A stretch of DNA of 64,000 nt from Rhizobiales bacterium NRL2 (GTDB taxonomy: Bacteria > Pseudomonadota > Alphaproteobacteria > Minwuiales > Minwuiaceae). Made by a program: the position numbers and the translations under genes. The DNA lies in assembly GCA_001664005.1 (NCBI GenBank), contig CP016093.1, forward strand, positions 248,001 to 312,000, in the 5' to 3' direction. Numbering within the stretch: the first letter of the stretch is position 1; each line of letters opens with the position of its first letter. The notes beneath the pieces are model-generated. The model was not told where the DNA came from, made no database searches, and worked only from the letters and a program-made list of their open reading frames with translations. Shown here piece by piece: positions 61,597-64,000 of this stretch.

Positions 61597-64000
61597 ATGG
61601 GCGACGGCGAGCGGGCGGCGCCCCGGAATCCCTGGAGCAGCGACTTCCGCCTGGGCTACGGGCCCGAGCCGGGCGTCCATGACGAGATGACCGAATCCCA
61701 TGGCGGTCTCAGGCCGGCCTGGGGGGAGATCGCCGACTTCATGGCGGAGCTGTCGGAGGAGGACTGGCGGCGGCGCTGGGACCGCGGCCTGCGCACCCTC
61801 CGCGAGCATGGCGTCACCTACAACGTCTATCACGGCCGCCAGTCGGAGGCGGACCGCTGGCGGCTCGATCCGGTGCCCATGGTGCTGCGCGCCGACGAGT
61901 GGGGCATGCTGTCGGCCGCGCTGGCGCAGCGCGCCAAGCTGCTGGATCTGATCCTGCGCGACCTGCTGGGGCCGCAGACCCTGCTCGCCAGCGGCCTGAT
62001 CCCGCCGCCGCTGGTGTTCGGCCATCCGGGCTTCTTCCGACCCACCGTCGACGCCGCCGGCGGCGACCGCCAGCGGCTGTTCCTCTACGGCGCGGATCTC
62101 GCCCGCACCCCGGACGGCCAGTGGCGCATCATGATGGACCGCACCGAGGCGCCGTCGGGCTTCGGCTATGCGCTGGAGAACCGGGCGATCCTGGGCCGGG
62201 TGTTCCCGGAACTGATGCGCCGCGCCAATGTGCGGCCGGTCTCCGCCTTCTTCGCGGCGATGCGGGAGGGTCTGGGCGCGGCCGCCCCCGGCAAGGACGA
62301 TCCGCGCATCGTCGTGCTGACGCCGGGGCCGCGCAACGAGGCGCATTTCGAACACGCCTATCTGGCGCGGCGGCTGGGCTGCCCGCTGGTTGAGGCCGAC
62401 GACCTGACCGTGCGCGGCGGCGAGGTATTCCTGAAGACCCTGCAGGGTCTGCGCCTGGTCGACGTCATCCTGCGCCGCACCGACACCGCCTTCTGCGACC
62501 CGCTGGAGCTGCGCGGCGATTCGGCGCTGGGCGTCGCCGGCCTGACCCATGCGGCCCGCGAGGGCGCGGTCGCGGTGGTCAACGCGCTGGGCTCGGGCGT
62601 GGTGGAATCGCCGGGGCTGATGCCCTTCATGCCGGGCCTGTGCCGCAGCCTGCTGGACGAGGAGCTGCGTCTGCCGTCGGTCGCCACCTGGTGGTGCGGC
62701 CAGACGCAGGAGCGCGCCCATGTGCGCGAAAGCCTGGACTCGCTGGTGGTCAAGCCCGCCTTTCCTTCCGATCCGGGCGAGCCCGTCTTCGGGGCCAGGG
62801 CGGACGCCGCGCGGCTGGCGGCGCTGGAGACCGCCATCGGCGAGCGCCCCGAACGCTTCATCGGTCAGGAATATGTCCGCCTGTCGACCGCCCCCACCTG
62901 GTCCGATCACGGGCTGGAGCCGCGGGCGATCATGCTGCGTATGCTGCTCTGCTGGACGCCCGAGGGCTGGACGGTGATGCCCGGCGGCATGGTCCGCGTC
63001 GCCCCCGACCGCCACGACCCGGTCGTCTCCATGCAGCGCGGCGGCGGCGCCAAGGACGTCTGGGTGCTGGGTCAGGTCGGCCCGGAGGGCGGGGAGAGCG
63101 AGCCCGCCGAGCGCCCGCCCGAGATCCGCCGCGGCCGCGGCAACCTGCCGTCGCGCACCGCCGACGGCATGTACTGGTTCGGCCGCTATCTGGAGCGCGC
63201 GACGGCCATCGCCCGGCGCTTCCGCGGCGCGGTCAACAGCGTCGACGAACGGCTGCTGCCGCTGGCCACGGGCGAGGAGGCGGAGGTCGTGCGCGGCCTG
63301 CTCGGCTCCGGCGTCTTCAGCGCGCCCGAGACGGAGAAGGCAACGCCGGCCCGGCTGCTGGATCACGCCTCGGGGCTGCTGTTCGATCCCGATCATCAGG
63401 GCGGGCTGCTGCACGCGCTGACGCGGCTGCGCGATTCGGCGGAGACCGTGCGTCACGTGATGTCGAACGACACCTGGCTGGCGGTCACGCGGGTGCACGA
63501 GGCGCTGGGCGCGACCCGGCGCGCGCCGCGCCGCCCGACCCTGCTGGGGGAACGGATGGACGACGTCGTCTACGCCCTGCAGGCGGCCAATGGCTCCACC
63601 AACGAGACCATGGACCGCGGCCACGCCTGGCGCTTCTACGATCTCGGCCGGCGGCTGGAGACGGGGCTGCAGATGCTGGAGCTGTTCTCCGCCACCGTGC
63701 TGCAGCCCAGCGGCGGTTCGCGGCTGATGCTGGAGACGCTGCTGGAGGTCTGCGACTGCGTCACCACCTATCGCGGGCGCTACCGCGACCGCCCGGAATT
63801 CACCACGGTCCTCGACCTGCTGATCTCCGACCTCGACAATCCCCGCTCGCTGGGCCATCAGCTCCGCCGCATCACCGGGCATGTGGAGGCCCTGGCCGAA
63901 CTGCGCGGGCCGCTGGTGGGCGACGACGAGCGCCTTGCGGTCTCGGCCTTCGCCGCGGTCAGGACCGCCGATGCGGCGCAGCTCGCGCTGCTGGAAGACG
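61597..64000 (+). CDS. Circularly permuted ATP-grasp / Alpha-E protein (3' cut by window)
   Basis: The visible 801 residues are the CP_ATPgrasp_2 domain ('GVTYNVYHGRQSEADRWRLD', 'LLGPQTLLASGLIPPPLVFG', 'GFGYALENRAILGRVFPEL', 'VVLTPGPRNEAHFEHAYLAR', 'GSGVVESPGLMPFMPGLC') and the start of an Alpha-E domain ('NLPSRTADGMYWFGRYLERA'). ATP-grasp ligases join a carboxylate to an amine with ATP. The frame is still open at the window edge. ATG at 61597 is preceded by AGCAGGA; a GTG at 61582 overlapping the previous stop (GTGA) is an alternative. Known gene partners are transglutaminases, as here. Confidence 0.92.
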   Translation, partial: MGDGERAAPRNPWSSDFRLGYGPEPGVHDEMTESHGGLRPAWGEIADFMAELSEEDWRRRWDRGLRTLREHGVTYNVYHGRQSEADRWRLDPVPMVLRADEWGMLSAALAQRAKLLDLILRDLLGPQTLLASGLIPPPLVFGHPGFFRPTVDAAGGDRQRLFLYGADLARTPDGQWRIMMDRTEAPSGFGYALENRAILGRVFPELMRRANVRPVSAFFAAMREGLGAAAPGKDDPRIVVLTPGPRNEAHFEHAYLARRLGCPLVEADDLTVRGGEVFLKTLQGLRLVDVILRRTDTAFCDPLELRGDSALGVAGLTHAAREGAVAVVNALGSGVVESPGLMPFMPGLCRSLLDEELRLPSVATWWCGQTQERAHVRESLDSLVVKPAFPSDPGEPVFGARADAARLAALETAIGERPERFIGQEYVRLSTAPTWSDHGLEPRAIMLRMLLCWTPEGWTVMPGGMVRVAPDRHDPVVSMQRGGGAKDVWVLGQVGPEGGESEPAERPPEIRRGRGNLPSRTADGMYWFGRYLERATAIARRFRGAVNSVDERLLPLATGEEAEVVRGLLGSGVFSAPETEKATPARLLDHASGLLFDPDHQGGLLHALTRLRDSAETVRHVMSNDTWLAVTRVHEALGATRRAPRRPTLLGERMDDVVYALQAANGSTNETMDRGHAWRFYDLGRRLETGLQMLELFSATVLQPSGGSRLMLETLLEVCDCVTTYRGRYRDRPEFTTVLDLLISDLDNPRSLGHQLRRITGHVEALAELRGPLVGDDERLAVSAFAAVRTADAAQLALLED

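Overview
The window looks like chromosomal DNA of a GC-rich alphaproteobacterium, probably a Rhodospirillales-like lineage. The evidence is the ParAB-proximal gene order mnmE-mnmG-rsmG-parA-parB facing holA-lptE-leuS, three parS palindromes, a zinc-type RpoE/ChrR sigma/anti-sigma pair, a CysNC fusion and a DUF6489-mnmE couple. Coding density is high and GC codon bias is uniform. I see no rRNA, tRNA, CRISPR array, transposase or prophage gene. The parAB/parS cluster suggests the origin-proximal part of the chromosome.

Layout. 1-2634: an amidase end, an EI24/CysZ-like membrane protein, a bactofilin, an OmlA-like lipoprotein and a DUF805-like protein. 2635-3160: a repeat-filled gap. 3161-12093: hslVU, an acyl-CoA ligase, uvrC, an MBL hydrolase, a quinone reductase and a dienelactone hydrolase. 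12211-15239: ogt, a DUF255 thioredoxin-like protein and DUF6489. 15203-20952: mnmE, mnmG, rsmG, parA, parB. 21087-25774 (minus strand): DUF3576 lipoprotein, leuS, lptE, holA. 25913-31053: a porin-like barrel, a secreted alpha-carbonic anhydrase, the sulfate-activation genes cysD-cysNC and a VOC protein. 31239-37115: an orphan CoxL-type molybdo-subunit, a PAS-like protein, a D-aminoacylase-like amidohydrolase and a hydroxyacid dehydrogenase. 37278-40617: a MarR-flanked cluster of a PaaA-like diiron oxygenase, an SDR and a ferredoxin-reductase. 40700-43468: a second PAS-like protein, a TPR/peptidoglycan-binding protein and a thiolase. 43709-48110: an ATP-dependent DNA ligase, a secreted protein, a ligase-associated MBL exonuclease and a CnoX-type thioredoxin. 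48196-50146: cbiD and an interrupted cobK. 50205-51824: an acyl-CoA synthetase. 52078-56798: a CFA-type methyltransferase, DUF1365 and an FAD oxidoreductase, divergent from rpoE-chrR. 56987-64000: a redoxin/2OG-oxygenase fusion, then a transglutaminase-DUF2126 protein and an ATP-grasp/Alpha-E protein cut by the window end.

How genes work together. ParAB and parS segregate the chromosome; MnmE/MnmG/RsmG modify tRNA and 16S rRNA. CysD and CysNC make PAPS from sulfate. RpoE/ChrR probably controls the facing lipid-modification operon through paired TGATCC promoters. The ligase and exonuclease belong to a known DNA-repair association, and the last two genes to a predicted peptide-ligase/transglutaminase association.

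Most unusual features: (1) a dispersed 35-nt hairpin, 10-bp GC stem with loop GGATGGNNNGGCCGG, just after the stop codons of hslU, uvrC, qor, mnmE and cfa, always in the same orientation relative to the gene; (2) cobK split by an inverted pair of CCTCCCCC-type palindromic repeats; (3) a 23-bp near-perfect palindrome between marR and the oxygenase-reductase operon; (4) mnmE, whose likely homologous start is a CTG codon. Several other dispersed intergenic repeat families occupy nearly every longer gap.
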